A DNA stretch of 64,000 nucleotides from Sarcophilus harrisii (lineage: Eukaryota; Chordata; Mammalia; Dasyuromorphia; Dasyuridae). The first letter of the stretch is position 1. The number at the start of each line of letters is the position of its first letter. The position numbers were made by a program, and so were the translations under genes. Where the stretch lies: positions 427,517,669 to 427,581,668 of the forward strand of contig NC_045429.1 of NCBI RefSeq assembly GCF_902635505.1, given 5' to 3'. The notes beneath the pieces were generated by a model, which did no database searches, was not told the origin of the DNA, and was given only the letters and a program-made list of their open reading frames with translations. This document shows, piece by piece, positions 1 through 9,997 of this stretch.

Positions 1-309
1 TTCCTTCCTCCATAGTCTTAGAAAGTTGCCTTAATACTTAGATATTAAGTGACTTGTGTAGGGTTACACAATCTGTTCGTGTTATTGGTGGGAGTTGAAT
101 ATAGACTTTTTTTTTTGTCTCAAGGGTAGCTAACTATTTACTACTTCATTAAATATTAGATATGAGTAGATTTTCAAAAGTTTAGTTCTCAGAGATGGAA
201 TATTGATTTTGTGAATCTTTTGCTTCCTCCTTATTAGAAACAAATGATAATTAGGGTTTTGTATAGTTCTTTAGGGTTTGTGAATCACTTTGTATATCCT
301 GTTTTATGA

Positions 310-430
310 TGATCCTCACAATAATCCAGGGAATTAGGTGCTACTCTTTTCCCCATTTTACAAATAAAGAAACTGAGGCTGAGACATGTTAAGTGCCTTG
401 TTCAACATTATATCACTGATAATTGTCTGA
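310..430 (-). repeat. MIR-type SINE fragment
   Basis: The plus strand reads as the reverse complement of a MIR/THER SINE: a CATTTTAC stretch, then AAACTGAGGC and a short-tract match to the conserved core. Copies occupy the matching intron 2 positions in unit B (about 22130-22270) and unit C (about 46590-46720), so it predates the duplication. Confidence 0.65.
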
Positions 431-678
431 AGCAGGATTTGTTCTGTTCACTATACCACCCAGCTTCTTCTTTTTAGATATGGCTCAATGTGACAAATAC
501 CATGGCTGCCCGTGGTCTGAGCCCATTGCTCCTAATAGAAAGCTCTTACCTTCAGAATACATTGCAACTCATTTTCCAGAATTTCCTTCAGTTCACTTTG
601 GCTCATTGTGTCACATTCCTCATCTTGGCCACAATATTTGTAGAAAATATCTAAGATGGTGGAGATGCTTGTCAAGAG

Positions 679-684
679 ATGAGA
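679..684. repeat. Target-site duplication, left copy (ATGAGA)
   Basis: Left copy of the 6-bp direct repeat flanking the solo LTR. The right copy is at 1336-1341. In the gene sense it encodes Ser-His of the S100 start. Confidence 0.88.
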
Positions 685-1335
685 TGTTGGAATCTTTACA
701 AAGTGTTAAGACATTGGAGTTGATTTGATCTTAGAAAGACATATTTTGGTCCAGAACTTGAAACAAAGTACTAAGTGGAACTGATAGAACAATGCTTGTG
801 TTCACCCCTTTAGAGAGCTCATAAGTATCTAAGTACTCACTGGAGTTCACACGTTTGGGAGAGTGCAGGGTTAGGGTTTTGCAGTCTGGGAGATAACCCA
901 GAATCCCTCTCCCTCCAGAAGGCAGAGTTAACCTTTTGTGAGATCACATATATAGGGGGAGCTCTTGGAGCTTGGGGGCTGACTGGAGGTACTTACTTGA
1001 AGTACTTACTTGAGTTAGTTACTTAAGGAGTTACTAGAAACTCTGGGAGCTTGAGAGAGTTTTACTTGGAGTCAGAGCTCTTGGAACCCACAAGCCCTAT
1101 CTTCAAGTCAAGAGATTCATTGCACTTCTACCTTGGTGCTGGCTGGAGGCTGAAGAAAGCAGAGGCAGAAGCCAAGGACAAAGCTGCAAGAGCTCAAGCA
1201 GAGAGATAGGTCTCTGGGCTAACCGGGCTAATTTGGAAGGAGAAATAAACGTTTGCATTTTTACCAGCTGGCTGCATTTTGGAATAATTATTGATTGTAA
1301 CTGAAACTAAGGTTGCCTCCAGAAAACCTCTCACA
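685..1335 (+). mobile_element. Solo LTR of an endogenous retrovirus
   Basis: This is a 651-bp block starting TG and ending CA, flanked by a perfect 6-bp direct repeat, ATGAGA, at 679-684 and 1336-1341. The matching site in unit C (around 46980) has ATGAGA once and no insert, so it shows the empty site. The block has an LTR layout on the plus strand: a TATA-like stretch near 946-953, an AATAAA at 1244-1249, and short internal repeats around 990-1035. No retroviral internal region is present, so it is a solo LTR. A 6-bp duplication is usual for class II (betaretrovirus-like) elements; that class is an inference. The perfect duplication suggests it is younger than the tandem duplication. It lies antisense to the gene it interrupts. 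Confidence 0.88.
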
Positions 1336-1341
1336 ATGAGA
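1336..1341. repeat. Target-site duplication, right copy (ATGAGA)
   Basis: Right copy of the LTR target duplication, identical to 679-684. It sits directly after the original ATG of unit A exon 2 in the gene sense. Confidence 0.88.
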
Positions 1342-1794
1342 CATCTTGGTGCACAATTTAATGGACCTAGAGGGGGAAATGTGAACCCTTACTGTTATTT
1401 CTTTACATCCTTTTAGAAGCATCTATAGTAATTATCTGGAATTACATTCTTGAACTTATTTCCCATCTCATCTGTTTCACTTGTGAGAAATCATGTTATG
1501 GGGAAAGACGGAGTAAGAACAATTCATCTTGATCAATGCAATGAAACACACAATCCCAGAGATCTTAAATTCCAAAGTCCCTCAGGAAGCAATGAAAGAG
1601 AGACTGGAGGCAAAGCCTGCTCTTAACTTGAGGATGGCTTTAAAGGGAGGGGAAAGCAAAGCTCCCAGGTGTTTATGGTACCTCAGCAACTTTAGGCATC
1701 TGAACTATCCGAGTTGTTTTGGAAAGGAACTTAGAGAATATTTTGGTCCCACTTCAAACAGTTCAAATGACATGCTTAAGGGAAGGGGACAGAT

Positions 1795-2060
1795 TAAAAG
1801 GAAAGGAAAAAGAATAAGCATACATAAAGTACTTACCATGTGCCAGGCATTATGCTAAACTCTCTACCAATCTTTCATTTGGTCTTCATGCCCAATCTGA
1901 GAAGTAGGTGCTGTTATGATCCTCATTTTACAGATGAGGAAACTGAGGCAAGCAGTGGTTAAGTGACTTGCCCAGAGTCACACAGATAGTGTCTTTCTAC
2001 AAATTTGAACTCAAATCTTCCTATCTCTAGACCCAGTGCTATGAGCACTATGGTGAAGTT
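1795..2060 (-). repeat. MIR-type SINE in intron 1 of unit A
   Basis: A near full-length MIR/THER-type SINE in reverse orientation, with TGTGCCAGGCATTATGCTAA, GATGAGGAAACTGAGGC and the GTGACTTGCCCAGAGTCACA core. Orthologous copies sit at 23290-23580 (B) and 47450-47710 (C). Confidence 0.75.
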
Positions 2061-2200
2061 GCCTAAAGTCACTGATGTGAATCAAGATCTTCTGTCTCCA
2101 GTTCAAGGCTCCTGTTCCAATCACCCCAATCCCCAGATTTACCCCTGTTAAAATACCAAGTGTCTGCAGTCTTAGCAAGATTGGAGAAGTCCCCACTTAC

Positions 2201-2250
2201 CTAGTTCGCCAAAGGAATGAAAGATGGAGATGGAAGCAATTTGCAGGGTA
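2201..2250 (-). other. Unit A noncoding exon 1 (approximate start)
   Basis: The donor GTAAGT reads on the minus strand at 2200-2195, right after GAACTAG; the same junction occurs at 23726 and 47832 in units B and C. The 5' end is placed about 25-30 bases downstream of the TATA box and is an estimate. The exon has no ATG in a coding context and matches the short untranslated first exon usual for S100 fused-type genes. Confidence 0.65.
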
Positions 2251-2450
2251 CCAACTGCCTGGTATGCTGGGCTTTTTATACTGGTTTTAATTGTCCATCT
2301 TAGAGTGGTGACACCCTTTTGCTGGAATGGCCTGATTTTTTTTTTCAACCTCTTTCTCTACCCCTGTCATCAAGGACATTAGCTAAGCTAACTGCTTCCC
2401 ATCTACTCTTCTGTGATTACATTAGGAGCTCCCCAATTTGGGCCAATATT
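2230..2450 (-). promoter_or_regulatory. Unit A core promoter with TATA box
   Basis: A canonical TATAAAAA lies at 2280-2273 on the minus strand, at the same distance from the exon 1 donor as in units B and C. Upstream, up to about 2450, long stretches are conserved among all three units, ending in a shared block around AGGAGCTCCCCAATTT (plus-strand reading). Conservation of the core promoter while exon 2 is broken suggests the unit may still be transcribed. Confidence 0.7.
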
Positions 2451-2589
2451 GGTCCCCACCTATCATTGTATTAGGACATTTTACACAAGTAACTTTGTGG
2501 ACATCACACGTTTGCTAAAGGCAGGGGCCATAGAACATAAGGTCACAGGATTTAGAACTGGAAATGGGCCATGGCAATCTCAGAATCCT

Positions 2590-2700
2590 ATCTCCTAGTT
2601 TTCCAAATGAATAAATGACCTGAATGAATGAATGAAAAACATTCACCAGTTCTTACCATATGCCAGACACTGTGCTCATTGCATAAATACAACACCAAAA
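2590..2700 (-). repeat. MIR-type SINE fragment upstream of unit A
   Basis: A partial match to the MIR 3' section (AATGAATGAATGAA, then CCAGACACTGTGCTCAT). Equivalent remnants are at about 24120-24170 and 48280-48330. Confidence 0.45.
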
Positions 2701-4009
2701 CTGCACTTGCTCTAAGTCAGCTTCTATTCAAACAAGAGGGAACAATAAAGAGGTTTTGTGGCCAGGCAAGGGTGTCAGGATCTGGGACACAGAAATGTCA
2801 CGTGGAACCATAGGAAATTTTACTGACACGCTAAAGATTGGATGCAGAAGTCATGGTTGGTAGAGAGAGACGATTCATAATATTTATCAGTAAGAATCCT
2901 AAAGTGGTTGTTTGTATGGGATAAAAAGCATGATTTATCCTGGTCTAGGGCAGGCTAGATATAGCCAATATCCTTTTTCTAGGATGCTATCATTAGTTAA
3001 TTAATAATCATTAGTCATATTGTTCTATAGTTTCCTGAATTATAATGGCTATACACTTATATGATCACTGAGTGTCCCCAAGGCCAAGTTATTTTTCTTT
3101 TATTCTATATTCCTTTTATCATTTTGACTTCTGGTTGGTCCTGGGGTCCTTTGCATAGCCTTTTCGATGATTAGTTGAAGCCTTCAGAAGTACAACCTTT
3201 GTTTAAAGAAGACAGTCTCACTTTTTGCCTTTTCTAATCATAAAAATTTATTTTAACATATCTTTATTTTTTGAGGTGACAGATGCATTGTCCTTCTTCC
3301 TACCCTCATCTCTGTGATAGAAGTGATTTTAATTGCATCCCTGAAATTCCCTTTCTAGAAATAAAGTTGATTCCCAATCCCTTCAACTCTCCCATCCTTT
3401 GATTATATTTTGCCTGCAGTTAATGAGAGACCAAAAGGATTATTTTCCTTCCCCCCCTCACCACAGTATCAGGTGGGCAAAAATCCCCTGGATCCATCTT
3501 TTTTCTGTTTCCCATCTTCCCAAGCATATGGCTTCCTATTGTATAATCCCCTCAATAAAAGGGGATTGAATAAATATTGATTTATTTATAGGCTCACTTG
3601 GAATATTAATTTCCTTATTCCTTTTCCCTCTTTCTTGATTTTTTAAATGTCCTACTTTTGACTCTTGGTGATCATTTTTAAAACTACTCAGTCCAAGATT
3701 TTTGAAAATAACAAAACAATACAAGGCTATAAACATCAGAAACTTTAGTTCACTGATCATCTTGGTTTTTTTTTTTTTTTTGGATAATTGTCCTTATTTA
3801 TCTCTCTTATATTTTTCTTATTTTGAGTATTCTGAAATTCAATATCTTTACCCAATTCCATTTTAACTTAAAAAATTCTGAACATAATCAACACTAGATA
3901 AGATTAGTATTACTATACACATTCTATAAAAGGAGAGCAGTTTGTACAGAACTGCAAGCTTCTATTCTTTAGAACTTGCTTTTTCTTTTAAGTAGGGATA
4001 AATTCAACA

Positions 4010-5040
4010 TGAATTTCTCTTTTTAAAAATAATATTTAAATTTAAAAATTTTTTTCTTCCCAATTACCTTTAAAATGATTTTAAACATTTGTTTCTTAAA
4101 ACTCTGAATTTCAAATTCTCTTCCTCCCTCCATCCTTTTTCACTTCTTGACATGGTAAGCAATTTGACAGATTATACATGTGCGATCATACAAGACATTT
4201 CCATATTAGTCATGTTTTAAAAGTAAGTATAAATAAAAAACCCTCAAGAAAAATAAAGTTTAAAAAAGTATGCTTTGATTTGCATTCAGACTCCATCAGT
4301 ACTTTTTCTGAAGATGGATAGCATCTTTTCATTAGAAGTCCTTGGAAGCTGCATTGGATCATTTTATTGTTGAGAAGAGCTAAGCCATTCACAGCTGATC
4401 ACTGTATAAAATTGCTGTTATTGTGTACACTGTTATCCTGGTTTTGCTCACTTCATTTTGAATCAATTCACATTAAATCTTTCCAGGTTTTTCTGAGAGA
4501 ATTCTGCCTGTCATTTCTTATAGAACAATAGCATTTCATGATAATCATATACCAGAACTTAGTCAATTATCCCCCAGTGATAGCCATTTCCCCCATTTCC
4601 ATTTTTTGCCACCACTGAAAGAATTGCTTTAAATATTTGTACATATAGGTTCTCGTCCTTTTTAAAAATCTCTTTGGGATATAGAATTAATAGTGATATT
4701 GCTGGGTCAATAGATATGTGTGGTTTTATAATCCTTTGAGCATAGTTCCAAATTGCTTCACAGAATGATTGACTCAATCTACAATTCTACTAACAGTGCA
4801 TTAATGTTTTAATTTCCCCATATCCTCTCCAATATTTATTATTTCCCTTTTCTGTAATATTAAGCAATTTGATAGGTATGGGATGTTATAATGTAGAGCT
4901 GTTAGAATGTGCATTTCTTTAATCAATACTGACAGTTTTTTAAAAATGTTGCATAGGTTTGATTACTTTATCTGAAAATTGCCTATTCATATCATTTGAC
5001 TGTTTATCAATTAAGGAATATTTCTTATTTTAATAAATTT
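4010..5040 (-). mobile_element. Old L1 3' region fragment
   Basis: The plus strand reads as the reverse complement of an L1 3' untranslated region. It has landmarks shared by many copies in this window: TCTTTGGGATATA, GAGCATAGTTCCAAATTGCT and the CTCTCCAATATTTATTATTTCC section. It is diverged, and no coding part is visible. Confidence 0.7.
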
Positions 5041-5084
5041 GATGCATTTCTTTACACATTTAAAAAAAGAACATGATGTGATGA

Positions 5085-5485
5085 TATTTATTATTAAAGC
5101 TTTTTATTTTCAAAACACATGCATAGATAATTTTCAACATTGGCCCTTTGTAAAACTTTGTGTTCCAATTTCCCCCCTTTCCTCTACCCCTTCCCCCAGA
5201 AGGCAAGTAATTCAATATATATAAAACATGGTAGAAATAAGTGTTAAATCCAATATATGCATACATATTTATACAATTATCTTGCTGCACAAGAAAAATC
5301 AGATCAAAAAGGAAAAAAATGAGAAAGAAAATAAAATGCAAGCAAACAACAAAGAGTGAAAATACTTGTTGCGGTCCACCTCAGTTCCCACAATCCTCTC
5401 TGGGTGTACATGGCTCTCTTCATCACAAGATCATTGGAACTGGCCTGAATCATGTGATGATATTTTTTAAAAATTAAATTAAGAG
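5085..5485 (-). mobile_element. L1 3' end, left arm of an inverted pair
   Basis: Reverse-complement L1 3' end starting at the TTTTTATTTTCAAAAC section, with the TTATACAATTATCTTGCTGC landmark and a CTCTGGGTGTACATGGCTC segment. The same stretch lies in direct orientation at 5693-6035, so the two form an inverted repeat about 210 bases apart. Confidence 0.75.
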
Positions 5486-5692
5486 ATACGAAAAATGAAT
5501 TCACTAGGAAAGAGGTATAATTGGACAAATTATCTCACATAAAAGAGACAAAAAAGGGCTTTTACTATGGAACAGAAGATGGAGGCAGTAGGTGGAAGCC
5601 CTTGAATTTTATTCTCATCAGAATTGGCTCAAATAGAGAATAACATACACTCAGTTGGAATAGATATATGTATATGTATATATATATATTAT

Positions 5693-6035
5693 ATTTTTAA
5701 AAATGTCATCACATGATTCAGACCAGTTCTAATGATGGTTGTGATGAAGTGAGCCATCTACATCCAGAGAGACCATGGGAACTGAGTATAGATCACAATA
5801 TAGCATTTTTCACTCCTTTTGTTGTTTGCTTGCATTTTATTTTCTTTCTCAGTTTTTTCCTTTTTGATCTGATTTTTCTTGCGCAGCAAGATAATTGTAT
5901 AAATATGTATGCATCGGTTTTAATACACATTTTTATCATGTTTAACATATATTGGATTACTTGTCATTTGGGAGAGGGGGTAGGAGGAAGGCAGGGGAAA
6001 TAGGAACACAAGATTTTGTAAGGGTTATATAAAAA
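5693..6035 (+). mobile_element. L1 3' end, right arm of an inverted pair
   Basis: Sense-strand L1 3' end (GTTGTTTGCTTGCATTTTAT, CAGCAAGATAATTGTATAAA) ending in an A-rich tail at about 6030-6055. It mirrors 5085-5485. Confidence 0.75.
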
Positions 6036-6089
6036 AAAAAAAGAAAAATCACATTTAAAAAAAGTCTTATTTTTTCTGGTTATATATGC

Positions 6090-6245
6090 ATATTAATTTT
6101 TTTCCCTGAGGCAATTGGGGTTAAGTGACTTGTGCAGGGTCACACAGCTAGGAAGTATTAAGTGTCTGAGATCAGATTTGAATTCAGGTCCTCCTGACTT
6201 CAGGGTTGGTTCTCTATCCACTGTGACACCTAGCTGTCCCTCTAT
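6090..6245 (-). mobile_element. MAR1/WSINE-type tRNA-derived SINE
   Basis: Reverse orientation: a T-run, CTGAGGCAATTGGGGTTAAG, TGCAGGGTCACACAGCTAGG, then TGACACCTAGCTGTCCC at the tRNA-like head. This SINE type is typical of marsupial genomes and is one of the clearest pointers to the host group. Confidence 0.8.
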
Positions 6246-6254
6246 ATTCAGTTT

Positions 6255-7640
6255 TATTTGTGAATCATGTTGAGAGAGAAAAATCAAAACAAAAGAGAAA
6301 AACCATGAGAGAGGGGAAAAAAACCAGAAAAAAGAAGTGAACAAAGCACGTTTTGATTTACATTCAATCTCCATAGTTTTTTTTTTTTTTTTTTTTTTTT
6401 GTAGATATCATTTTCTATCCAAAGTTTATCAGAATTTCCTTGGATCACTGAATCACTGAAAAGAACCAGGTCTTCCATAGTTGATCCTTGTACAGTCTTG
6501 CTGTCATTGTATACACCATATTCCTGGTTCTACTTATTTTGCTCAGCATCGATTCATGTAAATCTTTCTAGATCTTTCAAAATCTTTCAGCTTGTTCATC
6601 ACTTTTAATAAAACAATAACATTCCATTCATTGCATATTCTATTGCTTACTCAGCCATTCCCCAATTCAGGGGCATCTACTCATTTTCCAATTCTTTGCC
6701 ATCACAAAAAGAACTGCTACAAACATTTTTGCACATGTGGTTTCTTTCCCCTCCTTTATGATTTCTTTGGGATTCAGATCCAGTATTGGCACTACTAGGT
6801 CAAAGGGTATGCACAGTTTTGTAGCCCTTTGAGCATAGTTCCAAATTGCTCTCCGGAATGACTGGGTCATTTCACAATTCCACCAACAATGTATTAGTGT
6901 CCCACATCTCCTCCAACATTTATGATTACCTTTTCCTGTCATCCTACCCAATCTAACTGGTATGAAGTGGTACCTCAGAGTTGTTTTAATATGCATTTCT
7001 CTAATCAATGATTTAGAGCATCTTTTCATATGACTAGAGATAGTTTTAATTTCATCATCTGAACATTGTTCATTTCCTTTGACTATTATCAATTGCAGAA
7101 TAACTTGTATTCTTATAAATTTGAAACAGATCTTTATATATCTTAGAAATGAGACCTTTATCAGAAACACTGGCTGTAAAAATTTTCTCCAGCTTTGTAC
7201 TTCCCTTTTAATCTCGTTTGAATTGCTTTGGATTGTACAGAAACTTTTAAATTTAATATAATCAAAGTTTGTCCATTTTGCATTTCATAATGTTCTCTAG
7301 TTCTTCTTTGGGCATAAATTTCTCCTTTGGGATCCAATAGGTAAAATATTCTTTGCTCTCCAAATTTGCTTATTTTATCATCCTTTGTGCCCAAATCATG
7401 TACATTTAGACCTTATCCTGACATATTTTCTAGTTTCCCAGAGATTTTTGTGAAATAGTGAGATCTTATCCCAGAAGCTGGAGTTTGGGGGCTTATCAAA
7501 TACTAGATTATTATAGTCATTAATTGTTGTGTCATGTGTATCTAACTTATTCTACTGATCCACTATTTATTTCTTAGCCAGTAATGGTTTCAATGACTGC
7601 TGCTTCATAATATAATTTTAGGTCTGGCACTGCCCTTTAA
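6255..7640 (-). mobile_element. Old L1: 3' UTR and end of ORF2
   Basis: A continuous antisense L1 tail running through the 3' untranslated landmarks (GGTCAAAGGGTATGCACAG, CCACCAACAATGTATTAGTG) and on into sequence matching the region before the ORF2 end, for example around 7510-7640. It is heavily decayed. A 24-bp T-run at 6377-6400 interrupts it. Confidence 0.7.
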
Positions 7641-9210
7641 TCTTCAAATGTAGAAACTGCTAAATCTTATGTTTGCCTGACTATGACTCCATGATATTTA
7701 AATTGGTTTTTCTGATTGCTTGCAATATTTTCTTCTTGACTTGGAAGTTGTTAAATTTAGATATAATGCTCCTGAGACTTTTTTCTTTTAGAAGGTCATC
7801 AACAGATTCTTTCAGTTTCTGTTTTACCCTCTGGTTCTAGATTATGAAAGCAGGGTTTTTTGGTAATTATTTTATTAATTTTAAAATTAAAATTATTTTG
7901 GTAATTAAAAATTTTTGTGGCAATTTAAAAATTAATTTTATACTTAAATGCAAAATGAGAATAGAAAAAAGAGCATTTCCATATGCACAGCAGAGCATAA
8001 GAAAAGATTCAATGTAAAACAATACATTTCCATTTCAAAAGTCTCTCTGTATATATATCTCATATATTATATATATATAAAACACAATATATTGTTTTCT
8101 AAGCTACTCAGCTTTTCTTTGTTTTTTTGTAGCTTTTCTTTTGCTCTCTGTTGTATACTTTTTACTTTACTTTTTCCCTTTCTCTCCACCTTAAAGAAGG
8201 TTACAATTAAACACAGATACACACTCATACATTCTCATATACCCACATATACATCTATAATCACACATGTATATGCACATAGGCATCATAGAAATACACA
8301 CAAATACTTGTATACATACATGCAAGTCCAAACTATGCATATTCTCTGAAGGTGGATAACATCTTCCTTCATAGTTCAAAGTCTTTCATGTTTTTCAAAA
8401 TCAGGCAGCTCATAATTTCCCACACAATTACCTCCTAAGTGAGAGATTGTCTATGACGGTTTCTTTTCCCAGTTCAATTATCTGGATTCCTTCTATTCTT
8501 GCTACATAAATAAAATAAATATTTTATTTATAGAAGGCCATTTTAATTTAAAATAATTGAAATTATCGATTTTACACTTCAGCAATATCTTATAATTTAG
8601 CTTACGGTGTGATACTGTTGAATCTACTTTCTTTATATCTTTTCTCCCTTGTTTCATTGCAGTTCCTGACCTTTTGTTCCTCCAAATGATCTTTACTATT
8701 ATTTTTCTAACACAATAAGACATTTTAAAAATAATTTAATTGGAGGGCATTGAAGATAGTTTGGAAAAACTGTCATTTAAAATTATGTTGATTTTGCTTT
8801 CATATGAATAATAAATATTACTTCAATTATTTAGAAATCAGTTTATTTGTTTTAAAATTGTTTTATATTTATGTTCATATAATTTCTCTGTATGTTTTGG
8901 CAGGTGTATTCTCAGGTATTTTATAGTGTTTAAAGGCTTAAAACAATATAAAACAATATTGCTGGCTCATAGGCAGTTTTCCTTGATAATTTTTTGAAAA
9001 ATAATTCTAGGGTCTTTTTTTGACTGCGGCTTTCAAATAGTTCAACAATTCATAAATGATCTCCTGCATCTATTTTTCAGGCCAATTCTTTTTTCAGAGA
9101 CATTTCACATTTTCTTTTTTTTAATTTTTTTTTGATGTTTTGATTGTTTTTTGATGTCTCATGGTGTCATTAGCTTCCATTTGCCCAATTCTGATTTTTA
9201 TTTATTTATT
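7640..9210 (-). mobile_element. L1 ORF1-region remnant with a nested insert
   Basis: The segments 7640-7856 and 8969-9210 read together as antisense L1 ORF1-region sequence. The first ends at a CCTCTGGTTCTAG stretch and the second resumes with CAGTTTTCCTTGATAATTT. The 1.1 kb between them (7857-8968) is foreign: it starts with a T-run and contains other L1 3'-end pieces and an ACACATA microsatellite. I infer an insertion of later LINE material into an older ORF1 copy. Confidence 0.5.
8215..8340. repeat. CA/TA-rich microsatellite
   Basis: Imperfect ACACATAC / ACATATAC repeats inside the nested LINE segment. Confidence 0.6.
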
Positions 9211-9997
9211 TAAGCTTGCATTGGAATCAACTTTATTATTTTGTGAACGTTAATTTTACAAAATGTTTTACAATTAATGATCATATCTTCCCTTTTGGAT
9301 TTTGCATCTGATGGAGACAGCTATGAGCTTTTTCAAACTCTTGTGGTTTCTTTGGTCAATTGTTCAATGTTGTTTTAGTTACTAATATAATATGTCACCC
9401 ATGGCTAAAAAGTAACAGTGTTACCTATACAGAGTAACAACCATAAATACTTGGGAAGAAACAACAAAACTTTTAAAATATGTTCTTAAAAATTCAAAAA
9501 CATAAAACTAGCATCTTTTGTGACTGAAATGTAATTCCGTGTCACTGTGAAGCTGCCTGTCCAGAGTAGGATCAATTTATTTTATTCATTTTTTTAAACA
9601 GTCATGAATTACAGTACTACTTTACTACCCTAAAAAGACTTTATTAAAAAATTATATAAACAACCATCTACTTTTAAAAGTCTCTTCCCCCCTCCCCAAC
9701 ATTCTGTCTAAAGGATTAATGTTCTATTTAAGTGCCATTAAAATCTTCAAGTTAAATATATTTATACATTTACACTTAAGGTTTTTGTTTTGTCTACTAA
9801 AAATGGTATCGCAAGTTTTGGCATTTTTTGACATAAAAATCGCAATTGTGCAAAACACTAACAATGAAAACAACTAATCAGAACATGAGAAGGTTTTCTA
9901 ATTTGAGTGCTTTAGATTTCTGCACAAAAATTTTCCCTCTTTTATTAAAAAAAGAAAAAAAATGAGAAGAACAAAGATACTACTGTTGTATGATAAG
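9211..9997. other. Unassigned spacer, partly 3'-UTR-like
   Basis: No gene or clear repeat is recognised. On the minus strand, 9900-9630 looks like the 3' untranslated region of a cellular mRNA, ending in AATAAAG at about 9644-9638, so part of it may be a retrocopy. The source gene was not identified. Confidence 0.3.

Larger units (their letters stand above)
550..1366 (-). pseudogene. S100 fused-type gene unit A, exon 2 split by a solo LTR
   Basis: On the minus strand the exon opens after a normal acceptor (polypyrimidine then AG at 1367-1368), runs through a short leader to ATG at 1344-1342, and reads M-S-H before the LTR interrupts it. After the LTR, 684-550 continues in the S100 frame, from LLTSISTILDIFYKYCGQDE to ENELQCILK, ending at a GTAAGAG donor. 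The half-exon beyond the LTR is otherwise open and close to exon 2 of unit C, so the insertion is the only visible lesion. Read from the old ATG, the frame enters the LTR and stops after about 17 codons. An internal Met (M-S-Q-S) could start a protein lacking the first helix, but that is speculation. Exon 3 lies outside the window, so I call this a probable disrupted gene, not a proven pseudogene. Confidence 0.8.
1..3930 (-). repeat. Duplicon A: 5' part of an S100 fused-type gene unit
   Basis: This stretch is paralogous to 21800-25440 (unit B) and to 46290-48660 (unit C). Read on the minus strand it holds upstream flank, TATA promoter, noncoding exon 1, intron 1, exon 2 and the start of intron 2, in the same order and with similar spacing. 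The A-B match continues through diverged upstream sequence to about 3930, while the A-C match stops earlier, at about 3000. By analogy with the 1.6-1.7 kb intron 2 of B and C, exon 3 of this unit should begin roughly 1.1 kb left of base 1. The boundaries were judged by eye. Confidence 0.75.

Noticed and set aside
423-728. 101-codon plus-strand open frame
   Set aside because: It is the antisense of unit A exon 2 and runs into the LTR. The S100 frame, splice sites and paralogues are all on the minus strand.
8191-8379. Cys/Met/Ile-rich small open frame on the minus strand
   Set aside because: It is a translation of the ACACATA microsatellite.
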